Below are positions 21,164 through 33,753 of a DNA stretch of 64,000 nt, piece after piece (the first letter of the stretch is position 1; every line of letters starts with the position of its first letter). Both the position numbers and the translations under genes were made by a program. Origin of the DNA: Takakia lepidozioides (Eukaryota; Streptophyta; Takakiopsida; Takakiales; Takakiaceae); contig CM060731.1 of the NCBI GenBank assembly GCA_030704615.1, forward strand, positions 49,311,241 through 49,375,240, read 5' to 3'. The notes under the pieces are model-generated. The model was not told the origin of the DNA and made no database searches. It saw only the letters and a program-made list of their open reading frames with translations.

Positions 21164-23543
21164 ATGATAACCACATCATTTGACGCTGTGCGCAGATATT
21201 TAGTAAGTGCTATGTTCGAGAGGGCAGCCATAGCGGCATCGACAATGATGCAGACACTCTGCAGTAATGTTGCCTTAAGAAATGGAATCGTTTCAGGTTA
21301 CACATTAGGTCTTGTCGCTACCATGGGCGATGAGAGTGACGACCCAGAGGAGAGGAAAGCTGACGGTGAAGTGGGAACATCAGAGCATGAACATATGGTA
21401 GAAGCTGCCGGCATGGTGTTGCTGCAGGCGTACTATGCAACGGGCAAGTAAGGTTCAATAAAGGAAGCTCTGGTCATTATGAAACTGGACCATTCTGCAA
21501 GCACCAAACAATCTGGGATTAACCTCAATATAGATGTCTTATATGGTCAGGGTTAGTGGTTGGATGGCCTGGCACACCTCCTAGCAATGGTGACCCTTAG
21601 TTGAATTGCAGTGTTGCATGGCAATGAATGGCCCGGGATGGGTGGATCCCTGCAGCATTGTGTGGAAGTGCATTCCCATGGATCTGATTAAATGCAATTC
21701 AAAATACTAGATCATCTGTGTGGAATTTGGGGTTGATGCAATCATTTGTTGGCACGAATTTTGATGTGCAAAGAAAGTGCATTTGTTCTCCGTTTGCTGT
21801 ACATCTGAATAGATGAAGTTGTTTGAAGCTTAACAATGGGGCTTAGGTGAGAGATATTGTGGTTATCTCATATTCTGCTACGTTCCTTGGTTTGTCTCTC
21901 TGCTATCCTAACCTGTTCCTCCTTGTGGCTTGATTTGTTTGTCTTGTGTGGCAGGGTTGGTGAGTTCTTTGAGTGTCTGAGATCATTCAATGCTGGGGTT
22001 GCTACTTTGCCACCAACCCTCGTTATTGCCGGGTAATTGTCCATTCAGTGTAGAGGCTAGTTGTTTTTGCTTCCTTTTGCATTGGCTGTTGTAAGGTTGC
22101 ATAAAAGAAAGATGTGAACACAAAGTTTGAATCAGCTTGCTTTTGTTTCTGTGAACAGGGTTTGTTTGCAAATTTCAGAGGGTGTTTTTTCATCAGCCCG
22201 GACAGCTCTTGAGGAATTTTTGCCTACCACAGGCAAGAAAGGCACTATGTGGGGTGTCTGTTCTTGCTCCAATGGCCAGTCAAGCAGCAGGAAGCTGGTG
22301 GCAGAAAATTACACTGACATTGCAGAACTCTATGCGGTACAGGTGCTTGCAAAGGGTTTCAGGGATCCGAAATCAGCCATGGAGTGGGTAAAAGTTGCAA
22401 ATTTGACGGAAGAGAGACAGGCGGTAAGATTTTCTTTTTTCTTGAGGCACTTGCTATGGAGTTGCATTGTCACATTTGCAATCCTTCAACAGTTGAGTTT
22501 TGAAATGCCTAGAAAGGTCATGTGTGAGAGCTCCATATAGACATTGAGTAGGGCAGACTTACAGAGATGAAGAAAGAAATAAACTCATAGAGAAACTCAG
22601 AAGAAACAGTAATAAATGACAGGAACCAGGCTGAGTGAGACAGGCTGACCAAGAGGAGAGAGCCTGAAAATCACATGAAAAGGGTGTAAATGTCTGAGAT
22701 GCTTCCATGCAGGGAATTATCAGAAAAATTCAGGTGCAGATGGCAACCAGTGGAAATGGGCCTGCAGATCATTCAGATTTGCAATCTTACTCAGCACCAA
22801 CCAGTGTGTCCCTGCTGGAAGGTTTTGTGTCCGAGAAGACCCAGGAAGCTCCTGAGAAAAAGGATCAGATTTATGAAGGGGCAGATGAGCATGGTACAAA
22901 TAGACCATCAATAAAAGCTCGATCTCTAGCGATTTTCAAAGGATTCAGGCTTTCTGAAGGATTTTTTTCAATCAGGATGTTGTTGGAACTGGCTATGGTG
23001 CGGCTGAATGCTGCTGGTTCGTCAAGGTGGCCAACACTGTACAGGGCACTGCCTGAGGGGAGGGCACTTGCCCTTGGTGCACTGTCATCTCTGTTGTTAT
23101 TCATTCTTGTTAGACAACGGCGCTACTTGAGAAGGTGAGAATCTCTGCTGCTTTCTTTTGGCAGCTATAGCAGGGTGTCTGTGTCCATGAGTTACATCAG
23201 AAACTGTGGGTTGAGGGTTTCTGATTCCCATAGGCCCCTGAAGTTTGAGCTTGAGAGATTACCGAGCATTGACTTTGCTCTAGTGTATTTGGGTATGGGC
23301 TTTGGCTCAGCAAGAAAGGAAAAACACAGCTAGATAAGTACTCAATACTTCTGCAGTGTATTCTCAAGCTATGGAGTTGGGTGCTTATGTTCTTATGACA
23401 GGCTTACTGGATATGGTGGCAGGGTTACAAGGAAATCAGTAAGTGCGCTTGGAGTGGGACTTCGTGACTTGTGGCAACTGGCCTTTAATGTACAGATCAA
23501 CCCCTTGGCAGCCATGCAACCTCTCTCTTCATCACAGTTTTAA
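21164..23543 (+). CDS. APEM9: APEM9-like peroxisomal tail-anchored protein (PEX1-PEX6 tether)
   Basis: Five exons keep frame and phase: 21164-21447, 21955-22032, 22159-22423, 22713-23134 and 23402-23543 (TAA), 396 residues. Diagnostic blocks are YLVSAMFERAAIAAS near the N-terminus, AAGMVLLQ, VIAGVCLQISEG, YTDIAELYAVQVL and a C-terminal membrane segment (ALALGALSSLLLFILV) followed by basic residues. The tail is DLWQLAFNVQINPLAAMQPL, which closely resembles Arabidopsis APEM9 as I remember it. Known role: APEM9 is the plant counterpart of yeast Pex15 and animal PEX26, anchoring the PEX1-PEX6 AAA ATPase to the peroxisome so that the PEX5 import receptor is recycled. The start was chosen because similarity begins a few residues downstream; an in-frame extension upstream is open but unsupported. 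The middle (exon 4) is poorly conserved, as expected for a linker. Confidence 0.85.
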
Positions 23544-26500
23544 GCCACAATGGTATTTGCAACTTCCCCACGTTTTCCACTTCTTCAGGGATTGTAACCA
23601 GATATTGTGTGACATGATGACTACAACTTCTGGCTTTGAGCACTGATCGTGCAGACAAGCATTGATCAGTCGTTGTGACAAAGTTCAAACTGCTTTCATA
23701 TTGAACCAAGATCTGTGGCTGTCAAAGACACATTTTTCTATTTCTTACCCTTTGTGAGCTATCGATCAGGTTGTTGTTATGTCTGTGAGGCTGGTCTTCT
23801 TAGGCCTCTGCATGGTAGGAACGCACTGTGAGTGGAACACTGAAAACAAGACTTGGACATCAATGCTGCCTCTGCATGAAATCAGGGTCATGTTTCCTGT
23901 GCTCCACTCGTAGCTGTGGTCCCAGAAGTGAGAGTGGTGGACACATGTTTTGGTGTCCTTCTGGTGTTATGCTGGCAACTACATATTTGTCAAACGAAGT
24001 CTCAAGGTTTCATGAAGAGAGCCCCTTGTTACTTGTGGACACGCCCTATGGCAAGGTTAAATATTTCCTTGCCACTTTTAATACCTTGCAGAGCTTCTTC
24101 CCCTTTAAAAAAAATATTAAGGTCCCATAGCTAGCTGGATGCACAAACATACAGTGGAATGTAGAATGTACCAGGCTGAGGGCTTTGCTTGGTTTAAGGG
24201 CCAGCCAGAGAAGAATATTATGCCAGAGAGGAACATTATGATGTAATTTCCAATGGCATTTTCAAGTGTGTCCAACGGTTATATATCACAAGAAAGGCAT
24301 GCCAGCGGTTACACATGATAGGCTGTCACATAGGCCCTCTGCTACAGAAATAAACTGACCTAAAATTAACAAAGAAATTTTCTGTCCAGGCTTTTTTGTA
24401 CATTGTGGTGGCATCTCTGATGTTCATGAAGCATCCAGAGATGAGAGATCAGAGGGAAAAAATAGTGCGCACCAAGTTGTTCCCAAGCTATGTCTTTTCC
24501 CAATCCCTCCATGTAAACCGCATCGAGAGACATGAAGCCTCCAGGTGCAAAAATCTGAGTCAGCCCAACTTCGGTTCCCTCTTCATATGGAGCCACAAGT
24601 CAGAAAGCCCTTCATTCAATCAAGATTCAAAGTCCCGACAACTTGGATCTGGCATCACCCCTTCCCTCCGCAATTCTTTTGAACTTCCGTCTTACCCTTT
24701 CGATGTGAACTCACTGGGGTGATTCCTCCATCGATGAGAGCGCTGGACGTTAACCAAACTTGATTTGATATAGGATTTTCAGTGTCTTTTACACGGGTAA
24801 GTTGACTGTGAACTGGAAATGACGAGCCCGGTGGGCCCAGCGTCCCCAAGACAGTGTTTTAAAAAATGTATGTACAGTTTCCACCTGGAAAGGAGCCACC
24901 CTGGTTAACTAATTTGAACTCTGATTGTAAAATGTGTCGGGCGGGAATCGGCACAGAGTAAATTGAATATGAATTCGAAATTGAAAACTACTGGAGCTGT
25001 CAGGGACACGAACATGTTTGATGTGTGTTTATAGCTTCCATGGCCCGGTCAATGCTGTGCCGTCAACTCATCTCCCTCCACTTTACTGCCTGGAATCATT
25101 CCTTCAATAAACTATCATCCTACTAACTAAGCACCCATTAATCAGGGTTTCTGTGCGAGAATATAATCTCCTAGTTGCTAAATTATACCGCCATCCTGCC
25201 CAGTGTCCACCTACACAGATCGGTCTGCGGAGCCAACGTCCTTGGATGCAAAATGAGGAGAAGCACATTGCTGCCAGATATGAGTGCACGGACACAGCGT
25301 TTATGTTGTTCTGTTGGAATCCTATGCCAACATTGCGGGTGATCAAAGGCACACACTCATGAGTACGTCGGCAACAAATGTGCTCGCTCAATATAAAAAT
25401 AGCTCAACACTTTAGTACCTACTGCTTTCATTCTTGAGCTTCTCTCTGCCACATCATGGTTGGGTTGGATTGAAACTTGGGTTTTCATTTTTGTGTGCAG
25501 AGTGCAGAGAATCTTGTGTAGGTATGTGACATGGCGACAACATAGAGTTCTCTGACGGCTGACTCTCTGACATGTTTGCACTGTTGTGGGCATTTTAGAG
25601 TATCAAATACAGTAGGGGGGGGGGGGGGGGGGGGGGTAGTAAAGAGAGAAGCGGAGGTAGAGGAAGGGTAGAGTTAAGAGTAGAGGGAGGCAGTAAAGAT
25701 ACAAGATAAAGTGAATACGAAGCAGGGTTCCCGCGCAGAGGTGGACACTGTGCACTTCCTCGTGTGAGGGGGAGGAGGGTCGGGGCAATGCACACTCCAT
25801 CTCCATTTTTAAAAGAGCTTGTGTCAGGGCAAGGAATGAGCTGCTCGCCAATCTTTCTCCAGTTTTGTAAAGGTGATTGTCAGTTGTGCAGGTGAGCTTG
25901 TCAACGATTCGGCCCTAGTCCGTCTCGGCTTGCACTAAGCTCTCTCTGTCTCTCCCTCTCTTCTCAAACGGTGTTTGTTTCTCTCCTTGGACCGGTTTTG
26001 TGGGTGATTTCTTCCTAGCACTGTCTCGTACAAGCTCCTTTCTTGCAGTCTGTATCCCTCGTTTTTGTCCCCCCCCTCTGTTGGTGTTCAAGTTTCCGGT
26101 TCCGTAGCAATCCAGGCTTATGTCAATTCACTTCTATCTCTCTCCCACACGGGCGCACATGCACCCCGACACCCAGACTCTTGCTTGCTTCACTGGCATA
26201 TAGACCGTGTATCGATCTCTTTGGCCCGTGAAGTGTCGAGGTGTTTGCTTGAGGTCGAATAGTCGCTGTTTGTCAGCTCGCGGAATTCATTCATGTTCGC
26301 ATTCAGCTTCTCCGCCCATTTTCTCTTGTGGACACTGGGGGAAGGTGGAGTGATTGCTAGACCTGAGTGCGAATTGAGAAAGAGACAAGGTCTGTAACCA
26401 GACTGAGCCAATGCATTAAAGAGAAATGCAGACGAGGCCGAATTTTTCACCAGAGTTTGATTTGTATTCGATCCTAACCTCGATGTACGCCGTTCTCTGA

Positions 26501-26890
26501 ATCAGTCCTACTTACTTCCCCCATGTGCATTTTTTGTTTTTGTTGCTTTGACTCACCCGGAGATGTATTCCCAACACTTCGATTCTCTTGGAGGAATATG
26601 ATTGAAGAACAAATCTTCCGTGCTCCGGAGAGTGTGTAGGAGATTTTCTGAAATGCATATGCTAAATGTGCAGTCTATTTCTTCTTTTATTAAGCCTCTG
26701 GTGCACTGGGCACAACACGATAGTATTTGTCTGGGATATGGGCAGCTATTGACGAAGGAATAGTAACCGAATGGAAAGGGACACCGAATGCGCAGGTATG
26801 GATTCGAAAGGCGGCCGGCATCATGAGCGCTCTTAGGAGGGAGGCCAGAAAGCTGCAGTCATAGTACACACGGTCATCGAGAAGCGGCAA
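23544..26890. other. Intergenic plus probable 5' leader of the WD40 gene
   Basis: 3' flank of APEM9, then sequence without supported coding exons. ORFs at 23828-24130 and 24396-24722 show no motif. The last about 900 bp is pyrimidine-rich and may include the leader of the next gene. Confidence 0.4.
25615..25636 (+). repeat. Poly-G tract, 22 nt
   Basis: An uninterrupted run of 22 G residues, followed by purine-rich sequence to about 25690. Confidence 0.95.
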
Positions 26891-29800
26891 ATGGCTGCGG
26901 TCCGCAAGAAGGGCCGAGGGGGTGGAAGTGGGAAGACGGAGGCGCTACCCCCGGGAGAGACGCCTTCCATTTCACCCCCCCTGGTAAACCCCGTAAAGGA
27001 AGGTGACAAGAGACCAGCTCCTCAAAGTTTGACAGCCCTCGTCTCTCAAAGCTTCCAGAGAGATAGAGGGGAGAGGCCGCTTCCAGAGAGCATCCGCAAC
27101 CCACTCAGCGACTCTGGACCTCGAATCTCTGTAAGACTCAGCAGGCACAAGAAATCAGAGCCAAACAGTTCTGAAAACACTCCAAGGTATTCAATTGCTC
27201 TGCTCTGGATTGTGGCACATTCATTTCCAAGTTCTTGCTTGTTACAAACCAGACAGCTGAAATGTAGGTACTGAGGCATACGATATCATAATGTTGATGT
27301 GCATGCCATTAGAGCCATAGAGCCACTGTGTGCCAACAGCACGAATTTCATAAGTGAGAGTATGTGTCTTCTTTGGCTAAGGAATGGGGACCTCTATTAA
27401 TTCTATTCTGGTGTGGAACTCGCTCGGGTTTGGTGGAAGAGTTCCTCTTGATGGCCTAGTTTGAGGACTCACTGTGACTCAAGTTGTTCTGGCACAACAG
27501 AGCATTTTTGGGGTTGAGGATCGAAACTCCCTAATTGGACACAGATGGCTGTTATTAATAAATCTGAGCCCAATTCTGAGTATTCGTTGAAGATATGTTT
27601 GTATCGGGCAGTTTGATCAGGCACCAAGTGTCTAAAAATCTCCTTGACATGACAAGAATTTTTGTGACTATATTGCTGTCCACTACATAATTGTATCTTG
27701 TCAGATGATGTTGTATCGCACCTGAATGTGCAAGATGTATGATTGCTTCTGTTTGGACCTCTGGTCCTTTCAGCCCCTTCTGTGGCTGCAGTAAAGTTTT
27801 CTTCCCCATAAAGTTTTCCTTTTGTACCATAAGCTCTTTAAGCTTTCTGCGGACATTTAGAATGTTTCATTTCATCTCATTTCTTCTGTCTGTCTCGAGA
27901 TGGATGAAGAGAGGTGAAAAGAAATCTTAGAATTGGCCTCTGGGGTTGTGTGCATCTTTGCATGTGAGGTGCAATACTACATTCCATGCCTGCTCTTAAT
28001 GAATTTTTTCTACCGTTCTTTTGTGCAGGCTGAAGGATCTGATCAGGTCTGGAGCAAAGAATGAGGAGAAAGAAAAGAAGTTTTATGAAGCGGTTCAGAA
28101 AACTGCATCCTCAAAGTGTAGGAGTTCATGCAAAGGGAATGAAGGTCAAACCATCAGCAACTTCTCATGCAAAGCGGTGGGGGACGAGAAGTTGGCTCAC
28201 AAAAGTTTGAGATGGGGTTTTGTGGAAGAAAAATTGATGCATTGCACTGCCTTGAAAGAGGAGGATAGAGGCCATGAACACTCTAGAAGGTCAACCCCAA
28301 GGGCTTCTTCCGTAAATGTACTGAGAGAAGGTAGGCTAAGTGCAGGTGGACTTGCTCGCAGTTCCAAGGGGGAGGATAGGTGCCAATCATCAAAGACTTC
28401 CCCGACATCTGTGGATTTGGCTTCACAGTTAAGGGGAGGGCGCAGCGTGTCACCATTTGAGCTTTTTCGTAATGAGGCTCTTCAATCAAATTTTCCTGTA
28501 AAGTCTATGTGCAGTTGTGGTTCAGGCCGGAGTTCAGTGGTTACCTCCCCCTTGCATGAGGCACTTGGTTGTATCGACGAGGAAGATAAAAACCACTTCA
28601 AAGTCTTCCCTTTCTCCGCAGGAGACAGAAGCCATCCAATAGTTTCCCCACCAACAGAAATTGCAGGATTGGAGCATTCCAATCTTAGGTTCACAGACAG
28701 AATGGCTCATGATGGTTCACAAAACTTGTATCCAAGGCCTTCCTTCACCCAGTGCATGAGTAATGATGATAGGAACCGTGGACCTGAACTTCTTGGGAGT
28801 TATCAAAATAATCTTCAGGGAAGACTAGCCCTTCTTGAAGGGAGGGTAAGCCAGATGGCAGCTGAGCTAAGAGAAACGAAGAACATGTTGGATGCAAACA
28901 ACCCGATTTGCTCCAAGGCCCTCCTCACTGATATTCAATCAAAAATTTCCAACATTGAAAAAGTCATGACAGGTTCTAGAGTGGGTGCCACGGCTTTTCC
29001 ACCCCCCCATGAGGGCAGAAGCTTACAAGATCGTGTCTTGAGTGGTCGTGAAAGCTCAAGAGGGAGCAATGACCTAGATTACAGTGGGTATCACATTGGC
29101 AGCCCACGCCTGGCAGCATGTGATGTTTTTGATGGGCAAGATGGAAATGAGAGGCCTTACCCGCATCACAAGCTCACTAAACAAGGACCGTCACTTCATC
29201 AAAAACTCATAGAGAACCGGGCTGCACTGCATGAGAAGCTGAAGCAAAATCGAGAGCTTCTCAGGACAAAGCTTGCGGCGCTTGGAGGGAAAAGGCTGGA
29301 GAGCAGCACTTGTGATGAGGGGGCAATGGTTGCTGCTGAGTTTTTTACTTCTCTTGATGACGGCCACAAGCAGGGGATCCAAAGAGCAAAGGACTTTGCA
29401 CAGGATATGATGGAAAAGAACATTTGCCCTGGTATGAAGGAGAGAACTCCTGAAGCTTATGGTACTTGCAGACTGCTTGGAGGTTGCGCTATGGTTTTCC
29501 TGAAGTTTGGAGATATTTGAGGCACATTAGCTGCTGCTTGTTGCTTAATTGTATAGCTATCTTATTTGCTCCATATTGTAAACCTCTTTATGTCAAGCTG
29601 GCAGCTTTTAGCTCATGAGTTCTCTCTCGAAGTCGGTATCATGGAAACCCCAGGTAGCCCACCTTGAATATTGCATCTTGTTAGTTGGGCCACAAAAGTG
29701 GGCCTGTTGTAGCTTTTTGTATTCCTTGCAGCTGACAATCTGTTCGGCCTGTTGCATATGATTGGAGCTATAATAACTGATTTAGTTTTTGTTGATCCTC

Positions 29801-32326
29801 AGGGAAACTCTCTTCAGCAGTGTCCTCCAATGGGACTGGCATTATGCAGGGCTTCACAGAACACAGCTCAGCAGGGGGGAGTGAGTCTTCTTCAAGAGAC
29901 CTTTTCTCTGAGGGAAGTTTTTACCTCAAAGGAATACAAGAACACAGTCAGAACCAAGATCCAAGAAACAGCACCCACTTACACTGTGAGACAGGAGGAC
30001 AGAGAAGTTTGGAGGACTTGAAACAAGTCAATGATTCTGGAAATGGACAGACCAGAGCTCCCGATGAAGTTGACCGAGCAGAAAGGGCACCTGTCTCAAG
30101 TATCTACTTTTCAGACAGCCTCACATGTGGAGAAAGCCCTCTCTCAGATTATCGAACTGACGAAGATTATTGCCTCCCTATAGGTCCTCAAGAAACTCTA
30201 ATTGAGGGAGGAGAGGAGACAATTGATGATACACCTGGGAAGAGACTTTGCCCAGTTGGACAGAAGACTGCAACAGCTGGGTGGTTTGTCTGTGAGGGAG
30301 AAGGGCTTCTGCTAGCACATGATGATGGTTGCTGCTCATTCTACGATGTGGCCAATATGGAGGTAGAAATGTATACTGGTTACAGTGTCTGCCAAGTGTC
30401 TGCTTATGTTGTGTTAATACTCAAATAGCTCTCACATAGTCTCAATGAAATGGTTCCTAAAGTCTGCTGTCAGCATTTAGTATTAATTTACAAAGGGTAA
30501 TCTTCTTCACCAAGGTTCTGTTGATCGATTGCAGGAGAAGGCAGAGTACAAAGGCCCCAAGGACCTGGCTGCAGGGATTTGGGAAGACTGTTGGGTGATA
30601 CGTGCTGCAGGGATTGATGGACGCTCCAACAAATACGTAGTTGCTGCATCTGCAGGTGGGGCTGTGAACTCAGCATTTTGTTCATGGGACTTCCACAATC
30701 GCAGCATTACTGCCTATCACTGTGACGTGCCACCTTCACCAGCTCCCTTGGGAGGTTTGACCTTACAGAGCCCAGACTCTAGCATCCCTGGTTACGCAGG
30801 CATTTCATCTTCCAGGGACCCAGGCCCTAATCACAGCTCAAAGCGATGGTTTGACAGATCAAACACCTTCAATCTTGGAAGACTCGGTGTTCTTTCGAAC
30901 AAAAAGACCTTGAGAAGGACGATGTCCTTAGATACTCCATCACTTAATCGAAGTCCTGTTAGGGAGGCAAAAGAAGCTCCACTCTGGTGGTACAGACCAT
31001 GTGGGGCACTCTTAGCATCTGTTGGCAGCAGCCTGACAACTGTATCTCTCTATGATATACGGGATGGGGAAGCAGTAATGAGGTGGGAAACAAAGAAGGC
31101 TGTCACAGCTATGGAATCCTGCAGCCCTTTGCAGTGGCGTACCAGAGGCAAGCATGCTACACGCAACTTGGAGAAGAATGTATCAACGTTGGTTGAAGAA
31201 ATAACATGTTTCCTCGGTTATTCAAATGGATCTTTCTTTCAGACTCCCCAGATTCCTAGAAGCTGGGAGAAATACTCACTCATAGTTGTGGTGGTGTAGG
31301 GTCTGGATGTCTAGACCATGCTATAGTATACTGGGACTTGTAGAGAAGTGTACTTCAAGACAGTGCCTGTGCTTGAATTGTGTAATTCATTGGTCAAACG
31401 TGGTTTGTAGAAATTTCTTAGTCTTTGATTAGACCTCTTCATCCTAATAAAATGGTTTATCTGTTCTAACCATTCCAGGTAAGATGGTGGTGGCGGAAGA
31501 TGAAGGATTAAGTTTTTGGGACGTTAATGGCATGAACGGTCACCGTCTCCACCATGCTAATCTGGTGGGAAAGCAGCTGCGTGCATTGCATGTGCACAAT
31601 GTGGATGCTGAATGCAGTGGTGGTGTCAGACAAAAGTATGTACTCAGTTGCCCTCATCAATTCTCCCATCCATGCCTACAGGCATCTAACTTTCCTCCAT
31701 ATCTCCATTGATCACCAACTTCTGTGGTTCAGCCGTCCCTGCTTCTGACTCCAACAAACTGTGATTTCAACTGCAGGTTAAGTTCATCCGAGCATCACAC
31801 TGATGGAGTGCTTTGCACTCATGAGGCAGTCAACATCTTGGACTTCCGTGTTCCAACAGGAATTGCAATGAAGATACCCACATTTGGGGAGGAAATCCAC
31901 TCGGTGTTTGCCAATGGAGATAGCGTCTTTGCTGGGGTCACCAGCTTCAAAAGTAAACAGCAATCAGAGGATTCCAACAGCAGTGTAGAGAACGCATATT
32001 CAAAGGCATCAATTACTTCATGCAAAGTGAACCAGTGGTCAATCCGGCAAGGGAAGCCCATGAATGTCTACACTCTCCCAGATTCCAACCAGCACCCCCA
32101 ATCCTTCATAAGCCAGGTGTGGGGTTCCATTGGTACAGTGATTGCAGCAAATGAAAATGCATTGTTTGTGTTTGATGAGGCCAAGGGGTACATTTCGGGG
32201 AAGGAGGGTACAGAGGTGCGCAGCGTTATTGCAGATGATTTGTATTATCCTACATTCGATTATGCCAGCTCCCGGGTGTTACTCATCTCAAGGGACCAGC
32301 CAGCACAGTGGTGTCACTGGCCATGA
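26891..32326 (+). CDS. KIN14B-interacting protein At4g14310-like WD40 protein
   Basis: Six exons: 26891-27186, 28029-29431, 29803-30362, 30535-31147, 31479-31635 and 31777-32326 (TGA), 1192 residues. The N-terminal half is Ser/basic-rich and disordered, with a coiled-coil-like block (GRLALLEGRVSQMAAELRET, then LLTDIQSKISNIEKVM). The C-terminal half is beta-propeller-like, with blocks GWFVCEGEGLLLAHDDG, DCWVIRAAGIDG, LWWYRPCGALLASVGS, PLQWRTRGK, VNILDFRVPTG, YTLPDSNQHPQSF and the end RVLLISRDQPAQW. These match the plant protein At4g14310 (KIN14B-interacting, transducin/WD40 superfamily) block by block. Family knowledge: it binds a kinesin-14 motor; the cellular role is poorly defined. Intron 4 starts GCAAGC instead of GT; phase and the AG|GCAAG context support a GC-AG intron. 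Confidence 0.88.
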
Positions 32327-33753
32327 GAACCATTGGTATCCATATGCGATTAAATCTATTGGATCTACACTTCCTGTTATTACACAACTCCTGCATGCTG
32401 TGGGTTTCGAGGGATCAGCCACCATGTCCTGCATTTCGATCCAATGGTATGGGCAAGAAGTTACCTTCTCCCCAAATCCTTTGCAGGGGTGCGTAGAATC
32501 ACTTCCATGCATGCATGGAGCCTTCATGCAAGCTGCTGGAGCATGCAACTTGGCTTCTGGCAATTTTTCCACTCCACTGAGGACTGTTTAGGAAGAATAC
32601 CAGGACTCGAAAGAAACATTGCTTGATCTTTCAGAAGTTCCCCATCCTGCTGGTGGAGCATTTCTCCAGATTTCAAAAGGTTGCAGACTGAACGACTGAA
32701 CCTTTTCAGAGGCATGAACAAGATATTACCATCTGATAGTGGTTCTTTTCCAGTGGTTTATCATCTGCAGACTAGTTATCAACTTAGTTACCTATCTGTT
32801 TCAATGCAATGTTGCATTTTAATGTAGGCACATTCCATAGTGCAACCAATCCTCGGTTGCCTATACCCATCTATAGTAATTTGTTTTTTTACATCATAAC
32901 TCAGGCTTAACAACCTTTTGAAAATGGCCATCGACAGATTTGACCTGACAAATGTAACAATGTGTTTGTGTGGCAAACAACATGATGGTTGTAATTGACA
33001 CGCAGTATTGTTTGAGGTTCAAAGTTACTGAGAACTCTCTTCAAAATGATGTTCTGTGTTCTAGTCCCACCTGAGGTGCCCCTGGATCATCCAGATTTGG
33101 CCACTATTGCAGGTGATGATCAAGTACCAGGTGAAGACCCCAATGCTATCATGTTTGACTGACACTAACCTTTGCATGCATGTGGTTACTAGAAAGCCTA
33201 TTGAAAATGCAATAACACAGAGCAAAGCCTTTGTAATAGATTTCCAACTTTTCAGCTTTCCAACAGTGCAAGTCTGTAAGCACCTGAAGTACATCCACTT
33301 CCAGAAGATTACCATTGGAATACTGGTCCATAACTGATAAAAACCTATTTCTATGAAGACCCAGCCAGTATAGAATGTTCAAGAATATTTAAATACTGTG
33401 GCGCGGGCTGGTATCAAAAAAATATACCAGCCCAACACTGGATAGCTCTGCTAGTCTCACACTTTAATCCTTATTGTGATGAAACAGCTGACCGTAATTT
33501 TTAGTCCATTCTATTGATATTTCTACAAAACCTGCAGCAGATGTCATCAAAAGATCTGGAAGGGGATCTTCTACTTATTTCCTACAATGAGTTCAAGCTT
33601 TGTTTCACATGACATGAAATGAAATGGTACCTTATAACGTCCGTGGAAAGCTCAAAGAGCTTATGGGACAAAATGGAAAAAAAACACGAGAGAGGAAACA
33701 ACCAGAGCCAAAATAAAAAATGATTTGGTCGCCAAAACCTGAGAGAACTTTTC
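32327..33753. other. Intergenic between convergent genes
   Basis: 3' flanks of the WD40 gene (+) and PPD4 (-). Short ORFs only, no repeat or RNA gene recognised. Confidence 0.5.
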
